Shown: positions 47,172 through 53,830, numbered from the stretch's first letter. The stretch is DNA of 64,000 bases from Hepsetus odoe (GCA_017165825.1 CM029385.1:1031089-1095088); one strand, 5' to 3'. The notes: generated by a model not told the origin, from the letters alone. Numbers and translations: made by a program.

Positions 47172-48034
47172 ATAGAGTGTACATGTGTCTGTATGTGCAA
47201 GAGTACTTGTGAGTGTGAGTGAGTGTGTGTGTGTGTGTAATGCACTTTCTTTATGATCAGATATGGGCAGATGGACAGACAGACAGACAGAAGTTGTGAT
47301 GATCCGGTATAACTGATGGTAAATGGATGATAGACAGACAGACAGACAGACAGAGTTGTGATGATCCGGTATAACTGATGGTAAATGGATGATAGACGGA
47401 ACAGACAGATAGGAACAGAGTTGTGATGATCACGATATAACTTTGATGGTAAGTGGATGATAGACAGACAGACAGAGCAGACAGACAGACAGAGTTGCTT
47501 GGTAAGTCGGTATAACTGATGGTAAATGGATGATAGACAGACAGACAGACAGACAGACTTGTGATGATCCGGTATAACTGATGGTAAGTGGATGATAGAC
47601 AGACAGACAGACAGACAGAGTTGTGATGATCCGGTATAACTGATGGTAAGTGGATGATAGACAGACAGACAGACAGACAGAGTTGTGATGATCCGGTATA
47701 ACTGATGGTAAGTGGATGATAGACAGACGAACAGACGAACAGAGTTGTGATGATCGGTATAACTGATGGTAAGTGGATGATAGACAGACAGACAGACAGA
47801 CAGACAGAGTTGTGATGATCCGGTATAACTGATGGTAAGTGGATGATAGACAGACAGATAGACAGGCAGACAGACAGACTTGTGATGATCCGGTATAACT
47901 GATGGTAAGTGGATGATAGACAGACAGACAGACAGACAGAGTTGTGATGATCCGGTATAACTGATGGTAAGTGGATGATAGACAGACAGACAGACAGAGT
48001 TGTGATGATCCGGTATAACTGATGGTAAGTGGAT

Positions 48035-48068
<34 letters not shown>

Positions 48069-48104
48069 GTTGTGATGATCCGGTATAACTGATGGTAAGT
48101 GGAT

Positions 48105-48138
<34 letters not shown>

Positions 48139-48635
48139 GTTGTGATGATCGGTACATAACTGATGGTGAAGTGGATGATAGACAGACAGACAGACAGACA
48201 GAGAGTTGTGATGATCGGTATAACTGATGGTAAGTGGATGATGACAGACAGACAGACAGACAGACAGACAGAGTTGCTTGATGATCCGGTATATGTAACT
48301 GATGGTAAGTGGATGATAGACAGACAGACAGACGAACAGAGTTGTGATGATCGGTATAACTGATGGTAAGTGGATGATAGACAGACAGACAGACAGGTTG
48401 TGATGATCGGTATAACAGATGGTAAGTGGATGATAGACAGACAGACAGACAGACAGACAGAGTTGTGATGATCCGGTATAACTGATGGTAAATGGATGAT
48501 AGACAGACAGACAGACAGACAGACGAATTAAGAGTTGCTTGATCGGTATGGCAGTGGTAAGTGGATGATAGATAGACAGGCAGACAGACAGACAGACAGG
48601 TTGTGATGATCCGTTATAACTGATGGTAAGTGGAT

Positions 48636-48669
<34 letters not shown>

Positions 48670-48767
48670 GTTGTGATGATCCGGTATAACTGATGGTAAG
48701 TGGATGATAGACAGACAGACAGACAGACAGAGTTGTGGTGATCCAGTATAACTGATGGTAAATGGAT

Positions 48768-48805
<38 letters not shown>

Positions 48806-48844
48806 GTTGTGATGATCCGGTATAACTTGACAGTAAAAGTGGAT

Positions 48845-48875
<31 letters not shown>

Positions 48876-49294
48876 GGAGTTGTGGTGATCCGGTATAACT
48901 GATGGTAAACGGAGCTCCTCCGAGATGATGAAGTATCGCGATATTTCCCCGCGATCTTCTGTTTCTGTTAAACTCGTTTTAAAACCAGAAGCTAAACTCG
49001 GATTAAATCCCAGGCCGAGTCGGTCGGTGTGTGTGTGAGTGTGAATCAGTGTGTTTAAAGTGTGTTTTATCAGCGCTGTGACTTTAACCCGCGCGGAGAC
49101 CGTGTTTACACTGCTGTTAGCCTCTTAGCCGGTTAGCTACCTCTCGCGCAGGCCCCGCGCTGTCTCCACGCGGGCTCGCCGGCCGAGTCGGACTCGGAGT
49201 CGGTGAGGGAGCGCTGCAGGAGCCGCTGCGGCTGCTCCTCCTCCTCGTCGCCCTCGGACTCGACCGGGGCGAACAGGCTGAGCTCCAGCTCCAT
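26570..49294 (-). CDS. AT-hook / 21x BED zinc finger / BEN multidomain gene
   Basis: On the minus strand: exon 1 (49294-49141, acidic), exon 2 (46576-46458, two AT-hooks), exons 3-22 (45141 down to 30350) with 21 BED fingers, then a seven-exon BEN cassette (29330-26570). Every BED exon is phase 0 at both ends. All 21 fingers keep the C-x2-C...H-x4-H zinc ligands. BED fingers are the DNA-binding domain of hAT-type transposases; no transposase core is present, so these are domesticated. Exon 22 ends in TAG (30350-30352), giving a ~1,905-aa BED-only form. Skipping it joins exon 21 (phase 0) to the BEN cassette (phase 0) for ~2,183 aa. AT-hooks, BED and BEN all point to nuclear DNA/chromatin binding; targets are unknown. 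The link between BED and BEN parts is inferred from phase, strand, order and lack of another start. I do not recognise a named ortholog. Confidence 0.72.
28640..28985 (+). mobile_element. 3' end of an RTE-type LINE
   Basis: It translates in pieces to the well-known RTE reverse-transcriptase tail (REEEYF, MLKMEVPGKRRRGRP, RLMDVV, EDRKKW-like). The end reads cccctaatgggagcagctga. Frame breaks show it is dead. It lies in the intron between BEN-cassette exons. Confidence 0.7.
29331..30349 (-). other. Intron, or 3'UTR of the BED-only isoform
   Basis: This follows the TAG of the last BED exon. The first minus-strand AATAAA downstream is at 29490-29485, which would give a ~0.85 kb 3'UTR before the BEN cassette begins to matter. 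A 172-codon minus frame at 29590-30108 shows no domain and is not supported as an exon. Confidence 0.45.
30350..30595 (-). CDS. Exon 22: BED finger 21, terminal
   Basis: Acceptor cgttccag|AAAGCG. It carries SFVWEYFGYPKN, CKTC and KHLEDKH, then GFSQ and TAG four residues after the last zinc-ligand histidine. It is the only BED exon with no donor, so it ends one isoform. Confidence 0.88.
   Translation of the reverse strand, partial: KANRKSKLGLQGGSEPTELCPPSKQVRSFVWEYFGYPKNPDGTINVDGRPVCKTCFRKVSSQGGNTTNMLKHLEDKHGFSQ
30679..30921 (-). CDS. Exon 21: BED finger 20
   Basis: 81 codons, phase 0-0. PIWQYFGLPKS, CKVC, then RHLQFCH. The CxxC-to-His spacing is one or two residues shorter than in neighbours. 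Its donor (AAG|GTAAGG) can join either exon 22 or the BEN cassette in frame. Confidence 0.9.
31002..31250 (-). CDS. Exon 20: BED finger 19
   Basis: 83 codons, phase 0-0. RVRSAVWKYFGYLRDTEG, CKIC, AHLKDHH. It pairs with exon 15 in the block duplication (compare VKSAVWKFFGYPKDAEG). Confidence 0.92.
31251..31941. other. Intron between BED exons 19 and 20
   Basis: 691 bp of unique-looking sequence. Nothing recognisable on either strand. Confidence 0.5.
31942..32190 (-). CDS. Exon 19: BED finger 18
   Basis: 83 codons, phase 0-0. It starts SAVTNETFEDV, then KLWEHFGYRQTAEG, CKLCFRKLISRGETT, QHLKENH. It is the closest copy of exon 14, including the linker. Confidence 0.92.
32270..32700. mobile_element. 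Two facing RTE-type LINE fragments
   Basis: A plus-strand fragment (~32290-32470; aggatgttgaagatggagct, then gtggcgacccttaaacggga) is followed head-to-head by a minus-strand fragment (~32525-32690) of the same family, in the intron between BED exons 18 and 19. Confidence 0.6.
32735..32983 (-). CDS. Exon 18: BED finger 17
   Basis: 83 codons, phase 0-0. It starts EAITALRTEWG, then NVTSPVWDYFGYLKDAEG, CKLC, KHLKDYH. It is the copy of exon 13; the NVTSPVW linker is shared. Confidence 0.92.
33084..33332 (-). CDS. Exon 17: BED finger 16
   Basis: 83 codons, phase 0-0. IKLWDHFGYPKNLEG, CKICLRKLMKASGDG, RHLRKKH. It has an insertion after the CxxC that is also found only in exon 12. Confidence 0.92.
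33406..33654 (-). CDS. Exon 16: BED finger 15
   Basis: 83 codons, phase 0-0. MSPVWKYFGYPKNTDG, CRIC, IHLRAYH and the ending LDIYKEVK, which pairs with HIYKEIK of exon 11. Confidence 0.92.
33735..33905 (-). mobile_element. SINE family 1
   Basis: Reverse-strand words gggggcagccatatccat, agtgccttgctcaagggta and ccctaaacactacagca are seen between BED exons 15 and 16. Confidence 0.8.
33979..34224 (-). CDS. Exon 15: BED finger 14
   Basis: 82 codons, phase 0-0. KSAVWKFFGYPKDAEG, CKLC, SHLRDYH, ending TYDEIK before GTACGA. Confidence 0.92.
34225..34762. other. Intron between BED exons 14 and 15
   Basis: 538 bp, AT-rich with several T and A runs (34378-34400, 34584-34597, 34652-34662). No feature was recognised. 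Confidence 0.5.
34763..35011 (-). CDS. Exon 14: BED finger 13
   Basis: 83 codons, phase 0-0. It starts SAVTNETLED, then TLWEHFGYRKDAEG, CKLCLRKLISKGETT, QHLKENH. The donor (GAG|GTGCAG) is weaker than in other exons. The 102-bp intron to exon 13 is open, so intron retention would stay in frame. Confidence 0.9.
35114..35362 (-). CDS. Exon 13: BED finger 12
   Basis: 83 codons, phase 0-0. It starts ETITVLRAEGG, then NVTSPVWEYFGYLKDAEG, CKLC, KHLKDYH. Confidence 0.92.
35395..35640. repeat. CCATCCATC / ACCAAACC minisatellite
   Basis: Units of (CATC)n alternate with gaaccaaac or tagccaaacc. It lies in the intron between exons 12 and 13. Confidence 0.9.
35750..35995 (-). CDS. Exon 12: BED finger 11
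   Basis: 82 codons, phase 0-0. It starts PAAKKQVYK, then RLWDHFGYPKNADG, CKICLQKLNTASKGA, RHLRKKH. Copy partner of exon 17. Confidence 0.92.
36088..36336 (-). CDS. Exon 11: BED finger 10
   Basis: 83 codons, phase 0-0. LSRVWEYFGFLKDTSG, CRMC, LHLKTHH, ending HIYKEIK. It begins the five-exon block that is duplicated as exons 16-20. Confidence 0.92.
36689..36943 (-). CDS. Exon 10: BED finger 9, divergent
   Basis: 85 codons, phase 0-0. SKLLEFFRFPKAAE replaces the usual [VL]W-x-[YH]F-G-[YF], so the core tryptophan is Leu and the Gly is Arg. The zinc ligands CKLC...KHLQENH remain. It may have lost or changed DNA contact. Confidence 0.88.
36944..38290. repeat. CATC / GAACCCTCC minisatellite intron
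   Basis: Between exons 9 and 10, 37205-37920 is an array of (CATC)n blocks alternating with gaaccctcctttaaat or its tataaat variant (over twenty units). The flanks (36944-37204 and 37921-38290) hold no recognised feature apart from a short (CTTT)n at 38160-38175. Confidence 0.9.
38291..38539 (-). CDS. Exon 9: BED finger 8
   Basis: 83 codons, phase 0-0. VKSVVWEYFGYLKDANG, CKIC, KHLQDHH, ending VYEEIR. Confidence 0.92.
38619..38894 (-). CDS. Exon 8: BED finger 7
   Basis: 92 codons, phase 0-0. An acidic leader (GEDVDPGEDSEVPG), then EPVWEHFGYPKDAED, CKIC, YRHLWKKH. It has no close copy among exons 9-20. Confidence 0.9.
38895..39869. other. Intron between BED exons 7 and 8
   Basis: 975 bp, AT-rich, with a short (AAT)n at 39503-39522. 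No exon or recognised mobile element. Confidence 0.5.
39870..40400 (-). CDS. Exon 7: BED fingers 5 and 6 in one exon
   Basis: 177 codons, phase 0-0. Finger 5 is SPVWDYFGYPKNTDG, CKAC, RHLKFHH. Finger 6 is KSAVWKYFGYLKNSEG, CKLC, VHLQNYH. A 30-residue linker (APRQYKERIRPPP) replaces the intron found between every other pair. Confidence 0.92.
40401..41551. other. Intron between BED exons 6 and 7
   Basis: It holds a reverse SINE family 1 at about 40605-40745 (gaacggtaccttgctcaag) and a family 2 fragment near 40905-40975 (gtgtctccagggagaccgt). The rest (40975-41551) shows no feature. Confidence 0.6.
41552..41803 (-). CDS. Exon 6: BED finger 4
   Basis: 84 codons, phase 0-0. Acceptor ccctttag|CAC. 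NSPVWKYFGFLKSAEG, an acidic EEEEEF loop, CRMC, NHLRRHH. Confidence 0.9.
42000..42760 (+). mobile_element. Decayed Tc1/mariner-like transposase copy
   Basis: Broken frames give WTDERLF (compare the family's TDES-F catalytic area), VWKEG...VMVW and HLNPIQRL (compare the D-L-N-P-I motif). It ends in gttttaatgttatggctg, the usual tail of a widespread fish repeat. Several frameshifts; not functional. It lies in the intron between exons 5 and 6. Confidence 0.55.
42880..43137 (-). CDS. Exon 5: BED finger 3
   Basis: 86 codons, phase 0-0. KSGVWKLFGFVMNAEG, CRLC, SHLQRHH, ending VYAELK. Confidence 0.9.
43138..44003. other. Intron between BED exons 4 and 5
   Basis: 866 bp. A 142-codon minus frame (43370-43798) has no domain, lacks paired splice sites in phase 0 and is not called. 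No repeat was recognised. Confidence 0.5.
44004..44369 (-). CDS. Exon 4: BED finger 2 with acidic leader
   Basis: 122 codons, phase 0-0, the longest single-finger exon. The leader is strongly acidic (SDSDKELKMEEDVEEME, VDADDQDADY). The finger is RSAVWQYFGYGSDD, CKIC, then an extra cysteine-containing SPGSSCNTSN segment, YHLQAHH. Confidence 0.9.
44590..44850. mobile_element. SINE family 1 pair in opposite orientation
   Basis: A plus-strand head (agggttcgaatcccgcaac, ~44590-44660) abuts a complete reverse copy (~44660-44850: gggggcagccatatccagt, gcggtaccttgctcaaggg, gattcgaactcacgacg). The reverse copy ends seven bases before the exon 3 donor. Confidence 0.8.
44857..45141 (-). CDS. Exon 3: BED finger 1
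   Basis: 95 codons, phase 0-0. Acceptor gttgcag is directly followed by ATG (MEVILEADEE), so it could be an alternative start. An acidic stretch, a basic PPPKRAR, then SGVWEHFEYFINPEG, CKLC, RHLQDFH. Confidence 0.92.
45142..46457. other. Intron 2 of the BED/BEN gene
   Basis: It holds a CA-rich block at 45960-46020. Otherwise no mobile element or gene was recognised. Confidence 0.5.
46458..46576 (-). CDS. Exon 2: tandem AT-hooks
   Basis: 119 nt, phase 1 in and phase 0 out. It encodes GQTEGGDVPQ, then RPRGRPRRQKK and ARRGRPRKTP, two AT-hooks with the GRP core that grip the minor groove of AT-rich DNA. The phase exactly fits exon 1 read in its acidic frame, which validates that frame. Confidence 0.88.
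46577..49140. repeat. Intron 1 with GACA / GTAAGT minisatellite
   Basis: CA at 46872-46902 and TG at 47080-47240 precede a ~1.6 kb array (47270-48905) of roughly 27 units of 50-75 bp. Each unit has a variable (GACA)n part and a constant part with tgatgatccggtataactg and ggtaagtggatgatagac. 48906-49140 is non-repetitive and leads into the CpG island. Confidence 0.92.
49141..49294 (-). CDS. Exon 1: acidic N-terminus of the BED/BEN protein
   Basis: Start chosen at the ATG ending at 49294 (context GCCAAGATGG, strong Kozak): MELELSLFAPVESEGDEEEE, then SLTDSESDSAGEP, with donor AGAG|GTAGCT in phase 1. The same frame is open upstream (KLEEEQAACSARCAAEAK) through a (GAG)n run but meets a TGA without another ATG. 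An upstream ATG at 49568 (MKACPEEAALLLQRLQ) is in a different frame; see the findings. Confidence 0.65.
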
Positions 49295-49378
49295 CTTGGC
49301 CTCCGCGGCGCAGCGGGCGCTGCAGGCCGCCTGCTCCTCCTCCAGCTTCACCACCTGAAGGAGCTCTCGCTGCTTCCA

Positions 49379-49413
49379 CCCCTCCTCCTCCTCCTCCTCC
49401 TCCTCCTCCTCCA
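49379..49413. repeat. (CCT)n trinucleotide repeat in exon 1
   Basis: About eleven CCT units on the plus strand, read as GAG (Glu) or GGA (Gly) on the coding strand depending on frame. Confidence 0.9.
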
Positions 49414-50084
49414 CCGCCGCCGCTGCAGGCGTCCTCCGCCTCCACCGCCGCCGCCGCCTCTTCCGCAGCCTCCTCCTCCTTCATCCGCCCGCAGGCGTCC
49501 TCCTCCTCCTCCCCGCCGCGCTGGAGTCTCTGCAGCAGCAGCGCTGCCTCCTCCGGGCAGGCCTTCATTCTCTCTCCGCTCCCTCTCTCAGTGTCGGGCC
49601 GAACCGCCGCGCCGGGAGCCGGGCTGCAGGCAGGGCCGCGCGGGGGAGACTCTTCACCGAGCGGCCGCTCCGGCGGTGGGGCGCGTCCCAATCCGCTCCG
49701 CCGCAAATCCACGGGCGCGTCCCATTCCGGCTCACGCGCCCTCCGTAGGGCGTCACAATCGAGGGGACGAGAAGCAGCGAGGGAGACTCGCTGTATTAAT
49801 TAAACGATGCTGATGTTTTGTGCTGTATTTAAGGGTGTAAAGTCAGTTTAATTGTATCTGCTGTGTTTAGGGGAGTATCAGGTTTCTGATTTTATATTCT
49901 CAGGGTTTTGATTCTGATGATCGGAGTCGTGTCACTCAGACACTCCGAGTCTTCATCATAAACCAGTTTAACGCTGGACTGGACGCCCTGCTGTGCAGCC
50001 AGAACATCTCCATCCACTGAAGAGTCTTTACACCGCCCTGCCGTCGGACGCTCTGCCGTCGGACGCTCTGCTTTAAATGCTCTG

Positions 50085-50705
50085 ATGTTGGATGTTCTAC
50101 TGTTACATGTTCTGGTATGGGATGTTCTGGTATGGGATGTTCTACTGTTGGCTGTTCTGGTATTGGATGTTCTACTCTTGGATGGTCTACTGTTAAATGT
50201 TCTGTTGTTGGATGTTCTACTGAAAGTGATTAACCCTTGTCAAAAGCAGCACAGCACAACACAATGAAATTCAGCCTCTGCATTTCACCCACACACAGCT
50301 ATTGAAAGCGCCCAGGAAGCAGTGACAGGAACTGTACCTTGCTCAGGGGTACCTCAGGGCAACCTACTGGTGAGGGAATTGAACCCACAGTCTACCGATC
50401 GGGGCAACTCCCTCACCACTAGACCATCGCTACTGTTGGATGTTCTGGTACTGGATGTTCTACTGTTGGATGTTCTGGTACTGGATGTTCTATTGTTGGA
50501 TGTTCTGGTGTTGGATGTTCTATTGCTGAATGTTCTGGTGTTGGATGATCTATTGCTGAATGTTCTGGTGTTGGATGATCTATTGTTGAATGTTCTACTG
50601 CTGGATGTTCTATTGCTGAATGTTCTACTGCTGGATGTTCTATTGCTGAATGTTCTGGTGTTGGATGTTCTATTGCTGAATGTTCTGGTGTTGGATGATC
50701 TGCTG
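50085..50705. repeat. 15-bp minisatellite split by a SINE
   Basis: Units of the type ttggatgttct + actg/ggtg occur at 50085-50226 and 50431-50705 on either side of a reverse SINE. The Leu/Asp/Val-rich open frame is a repeat artefact. Confidence 0.9.
50227..50431 (-). mobile_element. SINE family 1 inserted in a minisatellite
   Basis: Reverse words aggaagcagtgacaggaac, tgtaccttgctcaggggta and caccactagaccatcgct are flanked on both sides by the same 15-bp minisatellite, so the array predates the insertion. Confidence 0.82.
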
Positions 50706-50861
50706 TGGAAAAAGCCAAAGGTTTTTATTTGAAGTAGCTCAGACTGAACAGACGTCTTCAGGTCCTGAAGTGTCCCACACCCTTCACTGTTGTGTAGTTG
50801 AAGCAGACCCGTCCTCCTGGGTGAGAGGACAGGACTGCACCGTGGTAGAGTGACTGAAAGT

Positions 50862-51098
50862 GAAAGTGACTTTTCTTGTCATCGTGAGGTCACAGTGAAC
50901 CACGACGAAACTCTGGACCTCTGCATTTAACCCATGCAAACACCGTGCAGCAGGGGACAGCTACGAAAGTGCCTGGGGAGCAGTGACGGGGACAGTACCT
51001 TGCTCAAGGGTACCTCAGGGCAACCTACTGGTGAGGGGTTTGAACCCACAATCTTCCAATCCTGTGGCTCCCTCACCACTAGACCACCGCTGCCCTTG
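50862..51098 (-). mobile_element. SINE family 1, near full length
   Basis: It runs from gaaagtgaaagtgac (tail end) through tgacggggacagtaccttgc to caccactagaccaccgctg (tRNA head), followed by a T-rich stretch. Confidence 0.82.
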
Positions 51099-51213
51099 TT
51101 TTTTTTTTTCTTTGTTTTCTTTCTTAAGAAAAAAGACTGGCTGTGTTAGCAGCTTGATCTCCTACTGAGTTCACTATAAAGGACACACAGGAGACACACT
51201 GCATGCTGTCAGG

Positions 51214-51219
51214 TTTATT
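51214..51219 (-). terminator. Polyadenylation signal of the LRAT-like gene
   Basis: AATAAA on the minus strand, 56 bases after the stop codon. Confidence 0.8.
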
Positions 51220-51274
51220 AGAGTTTCAGTAACGAGAGAGAAGAAGAAGAAGAGGAAGGACGATGGTGAGCCTC

Positions 51275-52482
51275 TCATGCAGCAGCAGCACCGATGGGTT
51301 CAAGAGATCGCTTGCGACGGAGGGAACGGCGGTGGTTCCGTTCACAGAACTTGATAAATCTACTGTTTCCAAACTTGGTGCCGATCTGGAAGAGAAGACA
51401 GCAGTCAGACAGGAGTCGTGCGGCCGGATCACAGTGATCAGAGATGTGAAAGCGCGGAGTTACTGTTACACACCTGCAAGCACATTGAGTTGTTTTCACC
51501 GTAACGGATCTTGGTGGCCACGTGTTCACAGGTGTTTCTAACGTTCCAGCGTCCGCAGTTGTTATGAATACTTTCCATGTACTTCTTCATATCTTTCCAC
51601 TTTTTTGGGGTTACCCACTCATCCATGTAGTTGAAAACTTCATAACCCTTTTTCAGTTTTCCATAAAAACACCCAGATTTTAAACCATGACCTATAAGAG
51701 AAGAGGAAACACACACACACACGCGCTCTAAGAGTGCTTCCATATTGCACGCCGATTTTTCTGATTTGTATAGTTAAAGACACATACTTGTCATCTCAAA
51801 AGTGTCCTGTCCTGCTGCCTTTCCTGCCATGGGCTCGTCTCCGACGTACACAGCGTAATGGTCATATAGGTAACAAATCCGAGGGTATCTAATAATGTCC
51901 CCTTTTTGAGGCTGTGAAACAGACGACAGCGATTTCAGCTCAAACTGCAGCAGAAACGTGTTGCGTAACCCTGATCGCGGCGCTGGGCTAATGAAGGTGT
52001 TATTAACGCGGCCCACACCGGGACCGCAGTGGACGGAGGGAGTAGAGGAGGTGAAGGGGGACAGTAACGGTAACAGCCAGTGTGGAAGAGAGGAGAAGAG
52101 GAGAGTGCAGGGTGAAATGGGTGGAGAAGAGTGAGAGGAGTGATCTGTGACAGACGGGGACCCATGTTTATACTCTAGCTCAAGTCTGTCTTCCTTTAAC
52201 GAGGCCTCATGGGTTCCATCACTTAATAAAGATGCTTCATGCTTTAAACAGAACCACTGTCAGCACTTCAGGAAACATCATGTCACGTTGTGGTTACTGG
52301 GAAAAGCTCAGTACTCGGGAAACAGAAACGCCCTCACGGTGGTCTCGTTAAGATCACGTTAGAAAAGGAAACATTATCAACAGATCGTCTGAAGGAGATG
52401 TGGTGAAGATGCTGCGTACCTTCGTGGAGAGAACCGCCAACCAGAGAACCGCAGAGATCAGAAGGAGCCTTAGACTCATCAT
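51275..52482 (-). CDS. Secreted LRAT/PLAAT-domain protein
   Basis: Exons in order: 52482-52420 (within a larger exon from 52496), 51911-51788, 51691-51474, 51385-51275; 171 residues, phases match. Residues 1-21 (MMSLRLLLISAVLWLAVLSTK) look like a cleavable signal peptide filling one exon. Then comes a papain-like NlpC/P60-LRAT fold: GDIIRYPR, DHYAVYVGD with the catalytic-type His39, and NTCEHVATKIRYG with Cys117 in the family NCEH[FW] position. These residues are used by LRAT and PLAAT enzymes for acyl transfer or phospholipase action. Known PLAATs instead have a C-terminal membrane anchor and no signal peptide. Here the C-terminus is basic (RRSLRRKRS) with no membrane helix. Catalytic activity is plausible, but the substrate is unknown. 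Confidence 0.85.
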
Positions 52483-52671
52483 CTTCACCTTCAGACCTAA
52501 AGACTTCAAACGAACCAATCAAAAGACAGGAATCACCAAAGATAAATAAATAAAATAAAAGAACAAGATGTGAGTTTAACAGAGAAAACATTCTGTTCTG
52601 GAAGAAGGACCTTCTCAGTGGATAAACACAAGCGGAAGAAGAAGCTTAGCTACTTTTACCTTAGCTCAAGT

Positions 52672-52890
52672 AAAAGTACAGGTTCTGAAATGTACTCAGA
52701 GTAAAAAGTACAAATTAAAAGTACGGGTTCTGAAATGTACTCAGAGTTAAAAGTACAAATTAAAAGTACGGGTTCTGAAATGTACTCAGAGTTAAAAGTA
52801 CAAATTAAAAGTACAGGTTCTGAAATGTAATCGGAGTAAAAGTACAGGCTCTGAAATGTACTCAGAGTAAAAAGTACAAAGTAAAAGTCA
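52672..52890. repeat. ~50-bp tandem repeat
   Basis: Four to five copies of a unit with aaagtacaggttctgaaatg and tactcagagt lie in the 5' intron of the LRAT-like gene. Confidence 0.9.
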
Positions 52891-53015
52891 GTCCGGGTTC
52901 TGATTACAGCAGTGTGCACTAATATCCAGACAGGACTGTATCTTGATATAATAGCCGAGGCACAGAGCTGGTCATGTCTCTAATGAGAGACAAAAGAAGA
53001 GGAATCGGGACTCAC

Positions 53016-53034
53016 CTGTGTGGACGAGCAGGTA
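53016..53034 (-). other. Non-coding first exon of the LRAT-like gene
   Basis: A donor ACAG|GTGAGT at 53015-53014 lies about 25-40 bases downstream of a TATA-like element. The upstream limit is estimated from the TATA spacing. Confidence 0.45.
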
Positions 53035-53056
53035 CTCAGGACTGTCTGAACCCGAC

Positions 53057-53064
53057 TTTAAATA
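53057..53064 (-). promoter_or_regulatory. TATA-like element, LRAT-like gene
   Basis: TATTTAAA on the minus strand is placed for a start near 53030. TATA plus no CpG island suggests tissue-restricted expression (inference). Confidence 0.5.
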
Positions 53065-53399
53065 CTGCCCCCCTCGGCCTGTCTCTCTGGACTTCCATCT
53101 AAACGCTGAGCTGAACTGGAGCTAATTTACATTTACAGACTAATCAGGAGCGAAGTGATCCTGCGATCGTGTGCAAATGTAAGAACTCAATGTTTTGTAG
53201 ATTTTCTGATTTAAAATGAGTACAAATTTTCTCTCCTAAATTCAGTTCTGTTAAAATAATCTGGCATTTGGCTAAACCGACACTCTGGGAGCTGCAATGC
53301 GGCGACACTCAAGGTTCACCATACTGAGACTTTGTCTGTTCCCTGAACAAAAGTATACAAAAGAAAAAGTTCGAAAACTGCTCTACTAGTTTGATTAAT

Positions 53400-53625
53400 G
53401 TTAAACTTTCTAAATCAGTAAACAACAGCACCTTAGATCTAAAGCTGGGACTTCTCAACATTGGATCAGTAAACTCCAAAGCTGTCTTTTTAAATGAGAT
53501 GATTAAGAAGAAGGATTTTGACGTTCTGTATCTCACAGAACCTAATTGGATTCTATCTAATGATTTTATTACATTAAATGAAACCCTGAGAGGTTATAGT
53601 TCTGCACACAATCCTCGCTTAAGTG
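53400..53625 (+). mobile_element. LINE endonuclease-domain fragment
   Basis: The translation LKLGLLNIGSVNSKA ... FDVLYLTEPNW matches the start of the AP-endonuclease domain of L2/CR1-like retrotransposons (GLLNIRS, LTETW). The frame continues to SGAGG, where a SINE interrupts it. Confidence 0.75.
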
Positions 53626-53830
53626 GTGCTGGTGGTCTAGTGGTGGATCCTTGTCTATGGTCCTGTGGCTCAAGAGGTCCCAGGTTCAAATACCACCTCC
53701 AGCACTACCACCACTGGGTCCCTGAGCAAGACCCTTAACCCTGAGTGTCACCAGGGGGACTGTCCCTGTAATCAGGACATGGAGGACACTCTGGATAAGA
53801 TCGTCTGATAAATGCTGTAAATGTAATGTG
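53626..53830 (+). mobile_element. SINE family 2 nested in the LINE
   Basis: Head ggtggtctagtggtggatcc with ccaggttcaaataccacc (B box), then ccctgagcaagacccttaac and tgtccctgtaatcaggac. It sits inside the LINE reading frame, so it is younger than the LINE copy. Confidence 0.8.

Larger units (their letters stand above)
49080..49760 (-). promoter_or_regulatory. CpG island promoter of the BED/BEN gene
   Basis: A very GC- and CpG-rich stretch overlaps exon 1 and its upstream flank (for example gagcggccgctccggcgg and gcgtcccattccggctcacg). There is no TATA box. Strand is assigned from the gene it serves. Confidence 0.65.

Noticed and set aside
47060..48157. 365-codon frame on the minus strand
   Set aside because: Translates the GACA minisatellite and adjacent TG tract; repeated YHQLY-type units follow the DNA repeat.
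49137..49712. 191-codon Gly/Ala-rich frame over the CpG island
   Set aside because: Mostly the shifted reading of exon 1. It does not match the phase needed by exon 2. Only its beginning (MKACPEE) may be real, and that is treated as a finding.
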